From Treponema sp. (GTDB lineage Bacteria > Spirochaetota > Spirochaetia > Treponematales > Breznakiellaceae): 53,857 nt of DNA. Shown here piece by piece: positions 30,821 through 39,703 of this stretch; the first letter of the stretch is position 1, and the number at the start of each line of letters is the position of its first letter. The notes under the pieces are model-generated. The model worked only from the letters and a program-made list of their open reading frames with translations. It was not told where the DNA came from and did not search any database. The stretch is from the NCBI GenBank assembly GCA_009786455.1, contig WQTD01000006.1, forward strand, positions 9,607 through 63,463. The letters run 5' to 3'. A program made the translations under genes and the position numbers.

Positions 30821-32434
30821 ATGAAAAGAAGTTTAATTTTCATATTCACATTATATATCTTTATATTTGTTTCAGTCAGCGTTTTTGCTTTTGATAAAGA
30901 GAAGACCATTATATTGGGAGGCAGTTCAGGCTGGAAGAGCGCATTGAATCTTTCCGAAATCACTGAAGCGGCGTCTTTAAGGCAAAATTCTGTTTTAGTC
31001 CTTTCTTCAGCGCCTGTCAGCGGATATTCGGCGGCAAAAGGGGTTATGGGGAATTTTTCCGCTTTAAATGAACCTGTGCTTGACATGTCAATTTCTTTTG
31101 ATGAAAAAAGCGCAGGCTTATATAAAGACATTACCGGCAATTACAGAGTTACAGCTTCACCGGAAACAGAAGCCGCTGACAGACGTTATTCAAGATCGGG
31201 AGCAGGAGCCGCGCTTTTTAACGGCGGCGGTCTTGTTAAAATTGAACCTAACAGCAGAAGAGCGCTCTTTGCTCCGGGAAATTACATCGGCGATTTTACC
31301 GTTGAGTTCTGGCTGTATCCCTTAAATCTTGAAAACGGCGAAGTGATTTTATCATGGAACGATACGAGGAATTTAAACGGAAAATATTTACCTCAAAAAA
31401 TTGATTGTATCGCTGAAAAAAACAGGCTCAAGTGGTCATTTATCAATTTCTTCTCCAATGTCAATATTGAATTTACCGGTAATTATCCTGTGGTTCCGAA
31501 AACATGGACACATCATCTTGTTCGTTATGACGCTGTTACAGGGATGATCGAATATATTGTAAACGGAACGATCGAATCGATTGTTTATACAGGCGGTCGT
31601 GAAAAAAGCGGATCGTCTTATCCTGTTACAGGTTCCGCGGGAGTTTTCCTCCTCTGTGAACGTTTTACGGGTTTAATTGATGAATTTAAAGTACACAGCG
31701 TTTTTGCAGGCCGCTCCGCAATACAAAAATTCCCTTCAGCCGGCAGACTACAGACCGGGTTAATTGATTTGGGATATAACCAAAGCGTCATAAAAAAGAT
31801 TGATGCAAGCGGCGGCAAAACAAACGGGGTAAACAGCGAATACCGTGAAAACGGAAGATTCCGTTTTTCTGACGACGCGGAAATGAGTTTTTTTGTCAGG
31901 TCTGCCGATAATCCCTATCTTATTGATACAAGACCGTGGCAGGGTTTTACGCCGGGCGCAGGAATTTCCGGCATTCAGGGACGTTATGTGCAAATAGCGG
32001 CGGATTTTTATCCTTCTGCGGACGGCGAGACAAGCCCGTATCTTGAGCAGCTTCGTCTGGTTTACGCGCCCAAAGAACCTCCAATGCCGCCCAGAAATTT
32101 AACGGCAGTGGCGGTTGACGGCGGCGTGCTGCTTCGCTGGAAGTCAAGCCCAAGCGTCGAAACGTCGGGATATCTTGTTTATTACAGCCCTGTAAGGGGA
32201 GAACTTTTCGGGAACGAGGCTATACATGGCGCTTCGCCTATCGACGCCGGAAACACAAACAGTTTGTTTATAGACGGATTAAAAAACGGAACTCTTTATT
32301 ATTTCAGGGTTGCTTCCTATGACAGGACGGCGGCGGATGATAGTATTAGTGATTTTTCCGCTGAAGTAACGGCAAGACCCCTTGCCGGATTGCTGTTATC
32401 GGGTATTCAGGATTACAATATCTCTGAATACTAG
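30821..32434 (+). CDS. Exported protein with LamG/concanavalin-like and fibronectin type III domains
   Basis: The 537-residue protein starts after a GAGGAAAA ribosome binding site and has a signal peptide (residues 1-24, ending VFAFD). Residues about 90-300 form a LamG/concanavalin A-like lectin fold (ALFAPGNYIGDFTVEFWLYP, TWTHHLVRYDAVTGMIEYIV, FTGLIDEFKV), a pattern of surface proteins that bind glycans. Residues about 425-520 are a fibronectin type III domain (PPRNLTAVAVDGGVLLRWKS, KNGTLYYFRVASYDR). No membrane anchor or C-terminal sorting signal is seen, so it is periplasmic or secreted. The stop overlaps the larger open frame leading into the HDOD gene. It is a plausible sugar-binding or flagellar-sheath protein. 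The ligand is unknown. Confidence 0.7.
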   Translation: MKRSLIFIFTLYIFIFVSVSVFAFDKEKTIILGGSSGWKSALNLSEITEAASLRQNSVLVLSSAPVSGYSAAKGVMGNFSALNEPVLDMSISFDEKSAGLYKDITGNYRVTASPETEAADRRYSRSGAGAALFNGGGLVKIEPNSRRALFAPGNYIGDFTVEFWLYPLNLENGEVILSWNDTRNLNGKYLPQKIDCIAEKNRLKWSFINFFSNVNIEFTGNYPVVPKTWTHHLVRYDAVTGMIEYIVNGTIESIVYTGGREKSGSSYPVTGSAGVFLLCERFTGLIDEFKVHSVFAGRSAIQKFPSAGRLQTGLIDLGYNQSVIKKIDASGGKTNGVNSEYRENGRFRFSDDAEMSFFVRSADNPYLIDTRPWQGFTPGAGISGIQGRYVQIAADFYPSADGETSPYLEQLRLVYAPKEPPMPPRNLTAVAVDGGVLLRWKSSPSVETSGYLVYYSPVRGELFGNEAIHGASPIDAGNTNSLFIDGLKNGTLYYFRVASYDRTAADDSISDFSAEVTARPLAGLLLSGIQDYNISEY

Positions 32435-32465
32435 CATTCCCGAACAAGGACTGGAACTCTCCGTT

Positions 32466-33329
32466 ATGAAACAGAATGAATACAGCAATAAAATAGAATC
32501 GTTTATTAATGAAATACCAAGTCTTCCTGTATCCGCCGGAAAAGTCATGGAAGTGTGCAATAACCGCAATGTCAATCCATCTGATCTTAATAAAGTAATT
32601 GAGCTTGATCCTGTTTTAACAGGAAAGCTCCTGAAACTGATAAACTCGGCTTATTACGGACTTGGAACGCATGTTACTTCCCTTATTAAAGCAATTACCA
32701 TGCTTGGAATAAATACCGTTAAAAATCTCGCTTTATCAACTGCGATTCTGGGAACTTTGCCGAAGAACAGGATTCTTGACGGGCTTAACATGGAAGGGTA
32801 TTGGCGTCATTGCCTTAGCGTCGGCGTAACGTCAAAACTGATGGCTGAAATGCAGGGAGTTGATCGCAAATATCATCAGGAATATTTTACGGCAGGTCTG
32901 TTACACGACATCGGGAAGATAGCGCTGAACGCAGTATTGTCAGAGGATTATATGCTTACAGTCGCCTCTGCGGATCGCGAGCATAAACAAATCTATACTC
33001 TGGAAAATGACAGCCTGGGAATAAACCACTGCGATGCCGGCATCATGATTTCCAACGCGTGGAAACTTGACAGCCCTGTATCCGATGTGATTCTCTGGCA
33101 TCACTCAGTGAAAGAATATTACGGAGAATTTCTTCATATATTGTATAATGTTGCCGTCGCCGATTATTTTTCCATCATTTATGAAATTGGTTTTGCCGGC
33201 AGCAGGTATCCTGTAAAACCGGAAAAAAATGTTTGGGAAGCTATCGGCGTCAATGATAATTCCTTTGAAGAAATAAAAGACAAGGTTTTTCTGGAAATAG
33301 AAAAAGCAAAAATATTTTTGAAAATTTAA
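32466..33329 (+). CDS. HDOD-domain signalling protein
   Basis: Starting at the ATG at 32466, the 287-residue protein matches the HDOD family. SLPVSAGKVMEVCNN and the DPVLTGKLLKLINSAYYGLG core are followed by TMLGINTVKNLALSTAI and GLLHDIGKIALN, a His-Asp pair in the HD position. Residues 195 onward (NHCDAGIMISNAWKLDSPVSD, ILWHHS) complete the domain. HDOD proteins are regulatory modules near HD-GYP and chemotaxis systems, usually without phosphodiesterase activity of their own; the HD pair here may be structural. No GYP motif or other output domain is present. No Shine-Dalgarno is seen. Only the last few codons of the preceding gene separate the two reading frames. Confidence 0.85.
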   Translation: MKQNEYSNKIESFINEIPSLPVSAGKVMEVCNNRNVNPSDLNKVIELDPVLTGKLLKLINSAYYGLGTHVTSLIKAITMLGINTVKNLALSTAILGTLPKNRILDGLNMEGYWRHCLSVGVTSKLMAEMQGVDRKYHQEYFTAGLLHDIGKIALNAVLSEDYMLTVASADREHKQIYTLENDSLGINHCDAGIMISNAWKLDSPVSDVILWHHSVKEYYGEFLHILYNVAVADYFSIIYEIGFAGSRYPVKPEKNVWEAIGVNDNSFEEIKDKVFLEIEKAKIFLKI

Positions 33330-33460
33330 CTGTAGTCTCTCCGCAGAGCCGGTTACTTTACGGACAGTTTTTGCATTTTCTCGCCTGACGGTTATGAAAA
33401 AACGAATTAAAGAAACTTATAATTTTTATAATTCTGTACGGTTTCTTTTCCTGAAAGGTC

Positions 33461-33490
33461 TTGTTACTTTTCATTTCCCTGTTATATAAT
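33461..33490 (+). promoter_or_regulatory. Promoter of the MBL-fold hydrolase gene
   Basis: TTGTTA (33461-33466), 18 bases, TATAAT (33485-33490). The ATG at 33496 is five bases beyond the perfect -10 box. The rest of the preceding 166-base gap holds nothing recognisable. Confidence 0.5.
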
Positions 33491-33495
33491 ATTTC

Positions 33496-34404
33496 ATGCT
33501 TTCGGTGCGTTTCTGGGGGGTGCGCGGTTCAATTCCGTGTCCGGGAAAAGATACAGTTATTTACGGCGGAAATACCGCCTGTCTTGAAATAAGAGCGGAC
33601 GAAAGACTGCTGATAATTGATCTGGGCACAGGTATACGTCCGTTAGGTGACTGGCTCAAGGATAATGACTTAAAAAAATACGGAAAAATCAAAGCGGATA
33701 TATTTGTGACCCATACCCATTGGGATCATATTCTTGGATTTCCCATGTTCACTCCTGTTTATATTCCGGGAACGGAATTGCGCATAACAGGTCCTGTGTC
33801 TTTTGAGAATGAAAGTCTTGAATCCATTATAGAAGCCCAGCTTTCATACAGATACTGGCCTGTCCGCGCCGATGAACTTGCCTCGTGCATTGAATACAGA
33901 CAAATCAAGGAAACGACCGTCGATCTTGGCGGCGGTCTTGCCGTTACAGGTAAGTATGTCAATCATCCTGTTTTATGCATGGGTTACCGTTTTGATTACC
34001 AGGGGAAATCAATCACCGCTGTTATCGATCATGAACCTTTTTATAATCTCTTTAATTTAAAACCTGATGATCCCGGTTATGACAAAAACGCAGTCAGGGA
34101 AGGTGAAATCGCCGCTGCAGAAGAAAATGAAAAAATTGATAATTTTATAAAGGGTACAGATATTTTAATTCATGACGCTCAATATACGGAAGAAGAATAT
34201 ACCCGCCACATCGGCTGGGGGCACGCTTCTTTTGATCATGCAATTGAAACTAAAAACCGCTGTTCTGCCAAAAAACTTGTGTTCTTTCATCACGATCCGA
34301 TTCACACAGACAGCCAATTGGAACAACTGGAAAATATATATTCACAGTCCGGTAAACTGACTGATATTATAATGGCGAAAGAAGGTCTTATTTTAAAGGC
34401 ATAA
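33496..34404 (+). CDS. MBL-fold metallohydrolase (PhnP/RNase Z-like)
   Basis: This 302-residue protein is in the metallo-beta-lactamase superfamily. The metal motif THTHWDHILGF (HxHxDH) is present, with LIIDLGTGIRPL before it and a second His in KYVNHPVLCMGYRF, then AVIDHEP, and a closing LVFFHHDPIHTD. The starting VRFWGVRGSIPCPG is typical of the 'cyclic nucleotide phosphodiesterase/PhnP-like' group of the superfamily, many of which act on RNA ends or cyclic phosphates. The exact substrate cannot be read. It is cytoplasmic with no signal peptide. The message begins within a few bases of the ATG and no ribosome binding site exists. Confidence 0.88.
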   Translation: MLSVRFWGVRGSIPCPGKDTVIYGGNTACLEIRADERLLIIDLGTGIRPLGDWLKDNDLKKYGKIKADIFVTHTHWDHILGFPMFTPVYIPGTELRITGPVSFENESLESIIEAQLSYRYWPVRADELASCIEYRQIKETTVDLGGGLAVTGKYVNHPVLCMGYRFDYQGKSITAVIDHEPFYNLFNLKPDDPGYDKNAVREGEIAAAEENEKIDNFIKGTDILIHDAQYTEEEYTRHIGWGHASFDHAIETKNRCSAKKLVFFHHDPIHTDSQLEQLENIYSQSGKLTDIIMAKEGLILKA

Positions 34405-34469
34405 TGTCCTGTTAAATACCAATGAAACTCATTTTGCCGGGTTGGTAACCGGCTGGACAGGGGGAAGTC

Positions 34470-35537
34470 ATGGATATTGATACTGTTAAGGCAAGATCGT
34501 TTTGTGAAAAATTGTTTCAGGCATATGGTTTTACTGATGAAGAGAGCAAAATAATTACGGATGTCCTCATAAAAGCGGATCTATACGGGATTGAATCTCA
34601 CGGCATTCACAGGCTTGTCCGTTATCACGATGAAATTAAATCCTGTCAGGTTGATGTGAACGCAAAGATGGATATTGTTCATGGATCTCCAATTACCGCC
34701 TGTCTTGACGGGAATAAGGCAATGGGGCAGCTTGTCGGCAGACAGGCAATGAAGGTAGCGATTCAAAAAGCCGGCAGTGTCGGCTGCGGAATGGTGTCCG
34801 TTCGTAATTCAAATCATTTTGGTATAGCCGGGTATTACTCGGAAATGGCAGCCGCTGAAGACTTCATAGGGATCGCAATGACAAATACCGAAGCGATTTG
34901 CGTTCCCACTTTCGGCTCCGAGGCGATGACAGGTACAAACGCGATAGCTCTTGCCATGCCTGCCGATCCCTGCACTTTTTCCTACGATGCGGCAACAACT
35001 GTTGTCCCCCGCGGAAAACTGGAAGTTTACAGTAAAAATAACAAACCGCTTCCGGATTTATGGGCTCTTGATAAAAACGGCAGACCCTGTACAGACGCCG
35101 CTGCGGTTATTAACAATATTATTCACAAAGCCGGAGGAGGAATCGCTCCTCTCGGCGGCACCGGTATTTTACACGGCGGGCATAAGGGATACGGTCTCTC
35201 CGTTATTGTCGATATGTTCTGCGCAGTAATGTCAGGCGGGCTTACGTCAAATTATGTGAACAGACAGCCGGAGCATACCGGCATCTGTCATTTTTTTATG
35301 GCGATTGATTACGGAGCTTTCGGCGATAAAACCGCCATCCGGGCAGGCATGTCAAAATTCCTCCAGGAACTGCGGGACAGCAAAAAAGCCGAAGGGCAGA
35401 GCCGCATCTACACGCACGGAGAAAGAGAAGCGGAGCTGATGGCGCAGCGTGAAAAAGGTCAGATACCCGTAAATGAAAAAACACTCGAAGAAATGAAAGA
35501 CATCGCCGGCGAACTTGGAGTTGAGTTTAATCTTTAA
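34470..35537 (+). CDS. Malate/L-lactate dehydrogenase family oxidoreductase (Ldh2/YlbC type)
   Basis: The 355 residues match the Ldh_2 family (the malate/sulfolactate/ureidoglycolate dehydrogenase fold). There is an N-terminal helical start, an active-site [43 protein letters not shown], the NAIALAMP segment and a C-terminal [22 protein letters not shown]. Reactions are NAD(P)-dependent oxidations of 2-hydroxy acids. Substrate specificity (L-malate, L-lactate, ureidoglycolate or sulfolactate) cannot be judged from sequence alone. A good ribosome binding site (AGGGGGAA) precedes the ATG. It converges on metK, and the two coding ends overlap by four bases. Confidence 0.92.
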   Translation: MDIDTVKARSFCEKLFQAYGFTDEESKIITDVLIKADLYGIESHGIHRLVRYHDEIKSCQVDVNAKMDIVHGSPITACLDGNKAMGQLVGRQAMKVAIQKAGSVGCGMVSVRNSNHFGIAGYYSEMAAAEDFIGIAMTNTEAICVPTFGSEAMTGTNAIALAMPADPCTFSYDAATTVVPRGKLEVYSKNNKPLPDLWALDKNGRPCTDAAAVINNIIHKAGGGIAPLGGTGILHGGHKGYGLSVIVDMFCAVMSGGLTSNYVNRQPEHTGICHFFMAIDYGAFGDKTAIRAGMSKFLQELRDSKKAEGQSRIYTHGEREAELMAQREKGQIPVNEKTLEEMKDIAGELGVEFNL

Positions 35538-36718
35538 CCTATTTCTTTTTTTAATTCCTCGGCTTTATCGGTTTTTTCCCAGGGAAATTCTGATCTGCCG
35601 AAATGGCCGTATGAAGCGGTTTTCAGGTAAATAGGCTTTTGCAGATCCAAGGTCTTTATAATCCCGGCAGGACTTAAATCGAAAACCTTGTTCACTGCTT
35701 TTTCAATCTGCTCTTCGCTGACCTTTGAGGTTCCGAAAGTGTCTACCAAAATTGATACGGGGAAAGGCACTCCGATTGCATAGGCAAGCTGTATTTCGCA
35801 CCTTTCGGCGAGTTTAGCCGCTATGATATTTTTGGCGACATAACGCGCCGCATAAGCTGCCGATCTGTCAACCTTGGTCGGGTCTTTTCCGGAAAACGCT
35901 CCGCCGCCATGTCTGCCCATGCCGCCGTAGGTGTCCACGATAATTTTGCGCCCTGTTAGTCCTGTGTCGCCGAACGGACCGCCGACTACAAAGCGGCCTG
36001 TCGGGTTTATGTAGTATTTGGTTTTTTTATCCAGCATACCTGTCGGTTCCAGTACAGGGTTAATGATTTTTTCAATTATGGATGTTTCAATTTCCTTGTA
36101 AGTTATGTCAGGATCATGCTGATGAGAGACGACAACAGTGTCGATGCGAATTGGCTTGCCGTCTTCATATTCAACAGTTACCTGACTCTTGGAATCGGGG
36201 CGCAGCCATTTTAAAGTTTTATTTTTTCTTAATTTAGAAGCCTGAATCAGGACTTTATGCGCCAGCATAATCGGCATCGGCATAAGTTCTTTTGTTTCAT
36301 TGCACGCGTAGCCGAACATCATTCCCTGATCGCCTGCTCCCTGCTGACCTTTAAATTTTTTCAGTCCTGTGCCTGAAACACCCTGTGAAATATCGGGAGA
36401 CTGGCTGTGTATCATATCAAGCACAGCCATGGAATTGCAGTCCAGTCCGTAGGCAGGATCGGTATATCCTATCTCCCGCGCCATCTCTCTTACCAGACTA
36501 TGGAAATCCACAAATGTTTTTGTGGTTATTTCTCCGCCTATCAGCACAAGAGAAGTGGATGCGAATGTTTCGCACGCGACCCTGCTTTGCGGGTCATCTT
36601 TAATGCATGCGTCCAGAATCGCGTCGGATACCTGATCGCAGAGTTTATCGGGATGACCTTCGCCAACCGATTCTGATGTGAAAAAATACCGTCCTTTTGC
36701 TTTGTCTGTGTTTTTCAT
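35534..36718 (-). CDS. metK: S-adenosylmethionine synthetase
   Basis: MetK makes S-adenosylmethionine from methionine and ATP. At 394 residues it has the normal length and all signatures: [20 protein letters not shown] at the ATP site, the [20 protein letters not shown] loop, [20 protein letters not shown], and [21 protein letters not shown] clear AAAGGATGG ribosome binding site precedes the ATG at 36718. It follows the LysM lipoprotein gene on the same strand by 42 bases. The short upstream gap contains no SAM riboswitch. The protein is cytoplasmic and essential. Confidence 0.97.
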   Translation of the reverse strand: MKNTDKAKGRYFFTSESVGEGHPDKLCDQVSDAILDACIKDDPQSRVACETFASTSLVLIGGEITTKTFVDFHSLVREMAREIGYTDPAYGLDCNSMAVLDMIHSQSPDISQGVSGTGLKKFKGQQGAGDQGMMFGYACNETKELMPMPIMLAHKVLIQASKLRKNKTLKWLRPDSKSQVTVEYEDGKPIRIDTVVVSHQHDPDITYKEIETSIIEKIINPVLEPTGMLDKKTKYYINPTGRFVVGGPFGDTGLTGRKIIVDTYGGMGRHGGGAFSGKDPTKVDRSAAYAARYVAKNIIAAKLAERCEIQLAYAIGVPFPVSILVDTFGTSKVSEEQIEKAVNKVFDLSPAGIIKTLDLQKPIYLKTASYGHFGRSEFPWEKTDKAEELKKEIG

Positions 36719-36760
36719 AATCCATCCTTTTTTTATTTATATTTTGGAAACATACGTCCA

Positions 36761-37477
36761 TTATTTCGCGTGGTTTCGAATATTTACAGCGGCTTTGTGC
36801 CGTTCTCGCTGATCCTCAATATCCGCAATTCGCGGGAAGAAACTGTTTATGGCTCTTCTGGCTGTTGAATCGTTCATGTTTACCCTGAGCGCCGGAATGA
36901 TAAACTGCTGCCGGGGCAGAATTTTATCGGGATCAATGACCACCTCGTTTACCATCATAATAAGAGGGTACAGAGAACCATCAAGATAAATCCGCCTTGC
37001 GATATATGACAGTGTGTCCCCCTCTACTACTATATAAAAAGTTGATCCGTCCAGAATTATATCACTTGAGTAACGCCCGGTTAATCCGGTCGGAGTGCCG
37101 AATGTATCTGTCACATAAGCAGATGCCGCATTATTACCCGCTCCGTAAGCGTTTGCTGCATTATTGCCCGCTCCGTAAGCGCCTGCCGCATTTACGCCTG
37201 ACCCGTAAGCGTTTGTTGCATTAGCGCTTGATCCATAAACGCCTGTTCCATATGCGGCAGTAGCTGAAGTATCAGTCATTGTCGTTGTTGTTTGCGTGCC
37301 GCCCGGCGATGCGGCGGACGGGGTTGCTGTTGATATTGCCGGTAATTGCGTATTTACACCTGAAGATGTCTGCGGAGTTGCGGCGACTGAAGCGGCTGGC
37401 TTGGGATTGCTTTTACAGGATACTGACAGAGAGACAATTAACACTATAACAATGTATATAATTGTTTTTCTCATCAT
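36761..37477 (-). CDS. LysM-domain lipoprotein with decapeptide repeats
   Basis: The 238-residue protein has a lipoprotein signal (SLSVSCKSNPK, Cys at about residue 20). A long low-complexity linker (residues about 30-135) is rich in Ala/Thr/Gly/Asn and contains five 10-residue repeats of the form AYGAGNNAAN. A C-terminal LysM domain (FYIVVEGDTLSYIARRIYLD ... LPRQQFIIPALRVN) binds peptidoglycan, followed by a helical tail (RIADIEDQRERHKAAVNIRN). The gene at 48664 is a paralogue with the same LysM-plus-tail architecture but no linker. AGGAG lies four bases upstream of the ATG. It is a periplasmic, cell-wall-binding protein. The repeats may span a gap in the envelope. Confidence 0.85.
   Translation of the reverse strand: MMRKTIIYIVIVLIVSLSVSCKSNPKPAASVAATPQTSSGVNTQLPAISTATPSAASPGGTQTTTTMTDTSATAAYGTGVYGSSANATNAYGSGVNAAGAYGAGNNAANAYGAGNNAASAYVTDTFGTPTGLTGRYSSDIILDGSTFYIVVEGDTLSYIARRIYLDGSLYPLIMMVNEVVIDPDKILPRQQFIIPALRVNMNDSTARRAINSFFPRIADIEDQRERHKAAVNIRNHAK
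37111..37260 (-). repeat. Five tandem 30-bp units encoding the decapeptide repeats
   Basis: Units fall on exact 30-base steps (37111, 37141, 37171, 37201, 37231), with the middle three nearly identical. They preserve the reading frame of the LysM lipoprotein, so copy number can change without frameshift. Confidence 0.7.
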
Positions 37478-37555
37478 ATTTCTCCTGAACGCGGATCGTT
37501 CATTGTATCATGTTAATCAAGTCAGATAAAGGCATTTAAGTTATAAATATAATAG

Positions 37556-37584
37556 TTTACCGTTTTTAAAATTGGCACTATAAT
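37556..37584 (+). promoter_or_regulatory. Promoter of malQ
   Basis: TTTACC (37556-37561), 17 bases, TATAAT (37579-37584), perfect at -10. It lies in the gap between the divergent LysM gene and malQ. Confidence 0.5.
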
Positions 37585-37616
37585 GGCTGTATCTGTAGTA
37601 TGAGGAGGGGGTGGAT

Positions 37617-39638
37617 ATGCAAAAACCGGCAACTGATAAACGGTTGATTGGAGTGGTAATTCCGGTTGGAGCCCTTCGGAGCAGCAGCGGGATGGGAGTG
37701 GGGGAATTTCCCGATCTTGTAAATTTTGCACAGGTTTGCAAGAAAATGAAGCTGGGGCTTATACAGATTCTGCCTGTTAATGATACAGGGTCAGAAAGTT
37801 CACCGTATTTCAGCCTCACAGCGTTTGGTCTTCATCCGCTGTATCTAAGAATCGAAGACCTTGATGAGTTCATGACAGCGGACGCGTCCATAAAGAAACG
37901 TATAAAGGATGCAAGGGAAAAATTTGACAAGAATGTCCGTTTTTCGCATTATCTTGTACTCAAGGAAAAACTGGAAATCACCCAGGAGATTTTTAATTCA
38001 CATAAAACCGAAATAATTAAAAGCGCGGAAAGCGGCAAACTATCAAAATGGATAAAAAATAATCAGTGGGTCAGGCAATACGCGGTATACCGGAGGTTAA
38101 AAGAAGCGAACGGCGGAAAATCATGGAAGGAGTGGGAGGCTTTTAATTCTGTAATTGCTTCCGATATTGACGCTTTATGGAACAACAAAAAACTCCTTGA
38201 TCAGCACATTTTCTGGGTTTGGCTGCAGGAAGCGCTGGATGCCCAGTTTTCCAAAGCCGCAGAGGAGATCGCAAAAGCCGGTATCATCCTTGAAGGCGAT
38301 CTTCCCATTTTAATGAATGACGACAGCTGCGATGTGTGGGCTAATCCCGATATTTTCATCCAGGACCTGTCCGCCGGCGCACCGCCTGATATGTACAGTC
38401 CTGATGGTCAGAATTGGGGTTTCCCCATTTATAACTGGGAAGCTCAGGAAAAAAACAATTATTTATGGTGGCGGGAAAGACTGCGGACAGCGGAAAAATA
38501 TTACAGCGCTTATCGTATTGATCACGTTTTGGGTTTTTTCAGGATTTGGGCGAGTTCCCGCCGCGATTATTCATCAACTTTGGGACATTTTGTTCCATAC
38601 ACGCCGGTTACTTTAGGTGATTTAAAAAAACTCGGATTTGATAAAGGTAAAATTCGCTGGTCATCGCGTCCCCATATTCCTACGGGAGAAGTATATGACG
38701 CGCTTCGCAGTAACTGGAAAAGCGCTTTTACCGAAGAAGAAATCTCGGCGGCTGCAGAAAAAATATTTTCCAAAATACTTGTCAGAATAGAAAATGAAGA
38801 ACTGTGGCTTTTTAACAGGAAGATCAAGGGAGAGAAAGATATTGAAAAAGCGGGAATACATCCTGCAAGCCTTGGTTATCTGTATAAAAAATGGAAGGAC
38901 AGGCTTTTTTTGGAATATGAAAAGGGAAAGTTTTTTCCTGTCTGGTATTACAGGGATTCATGGGCGTACAGAACGTTATCTGACGGGGAAAAAAGCAGTC
39001 TTGAGGAGCTGTTTGCAAAACGCAGCAAAAAATCAGAAAAAATATGGGCACAACAAGGATTGAAACTTCTTTCTGTCCTGGCTGAATCTTCTGATATGCT
39101 TCCGTGTGCAGAGGATCTCGGTGCAGTTCCCGCCTGTGTTCCAAAGGTGCTTTCCAAATTGAAAATCCTCGGGCTGCGTGTAATACGCTGGTTCCGTCAC
39201 TGGGACAGGGAAGGGCAGCCCTATATTCCGTTTGATGAATACCCGCAGTTGAGTGTCTGTACTCCGGCAGTACATGACAGCTCTACAGTTCGCCAGTGGT
39301 GGGAGAGTGAAGCTGATCAGAGACAGTTCTCAGGATTTATCGGAGTTCCTTCGCTGCCTTCAAAATATAATCCCGGCAGTGCGAAAATTATTCTTTCCAA
39401 AGCCGCTTCGGCACGTTCGCGTTTCCGCGTTTTCCAGATACAGGATCTTCTGCATCTTTCAAACAAGTGGTATACAAAAGATCCGGCGCAGGAAAGGATA
39501 AACGTACCGGGCTCTGTAAATGATTTCAACTGGACATACAGACTCCCTGCGGAGATTGATGAGATTGCCAAAGATAAGGATTTGATAACAGCAGTCAGGG
39601 AATTGAGCAGGATAAGTCCCGTCAGGAAAAAACGTTAA
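37617..39638 (+). CDS. malQ: 4-alpha-glucanotransferase (amylomaltase)
   Basis: MalQ is a GH77 disproportionating enzyme for maltodextrins and glycogen or starch breakdown products. The start at 37617 follows GAGGAGG by nine bases; a GTG two codons earlier is possible. The 673 residues contain the family marks: RSSSGMGVGEFPDLVNFAQV, LPVNDTGSESSPYFSLTAFG, LPILMNDDSCDVWANPDIF, the nucleophile segment YRIDHVLGFFRIW, the acid/base PCAEDLGAVP, and the transition-state HDSSTVRQWWE. The length fits the longer bacterial form. It has its own promoter. No other glycogen genes are nearby. Confidence 0.95.
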   Translation: MQKPATDKRLIGVVIPVGALRSSSGMGVGEFPDLVNFAQVCKKMKLGLIQILPVNDTGSESSPYFSLTAFGLHPLYLRIEDLDEFMTADASIKKRIKDAREKFDKNVRFSHYLVLKEKLEITQEIFNSHKTEIIKSAESGKLSKWIKNNQWVRQYAVYRRLKEANGGKSWKEWEAFNSVIASDIDALWNNKKLLDQHIFWVWLQEALDAQFSKAAEEIAKAGIILEGDLPILMNDDSCDVWANPDIFIQDLSAGAPPDMYSPDGQNWGFPIYNWEAQEKNNYLWWRERLRTAEKYYSAYRIDHVLGFFRIWASSRRDYSSTLGHFVPYTPVTLGDLKKLGFDKGKIRWSSRPHIPTGEVYDALRSNWKSAFTEEEISAAAEKIFSKILVRIENEELWLFNRKIKGEKDIEKAGIHPASLGYLYKKWKDRLFLEYEKGKFFPVWYYRDSWAYRTLSDGEKSSLEELFAKRSKKSEKIWAQQGLKLLSVLAESSDMLPCAEDLGAVPACVPKVLSKLKILGLRVIRWFRHWDREGQPYIPFDEYPQLSVCTPAVHDSSTVRQWWESEADQRQFSGFIGVPSLPSKYNPGSAKIILSKAASARSRFRVFQIQDLLHLSNKWYTKDPAQERINVPGSVNDFNWTYRLPAEIDEIAKDKDLITAVRELSRISPVRKKR

Positions 39639-39703
39639 ATAAAATTTTATCCGGTGGTTTTCCAACTAATCAAATTTTTGTATAATCAGTGAGCGGAGGG
39701 GAA

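Noticed and set aside
33394-33489. 31-codon reading frame in the gap before the MBL gene
   Set aside because: Short, no ribosome binding site, no recognisable product, and it overlaps the promoter of the next gene.
37111-37260. 30-bp regularly spaced repeats that look CRISPR-like
   Set aside because: Units are directly adjacent with no spacers, keep an open reading frame and encode decapeptide repeats, so they are coding repeats.
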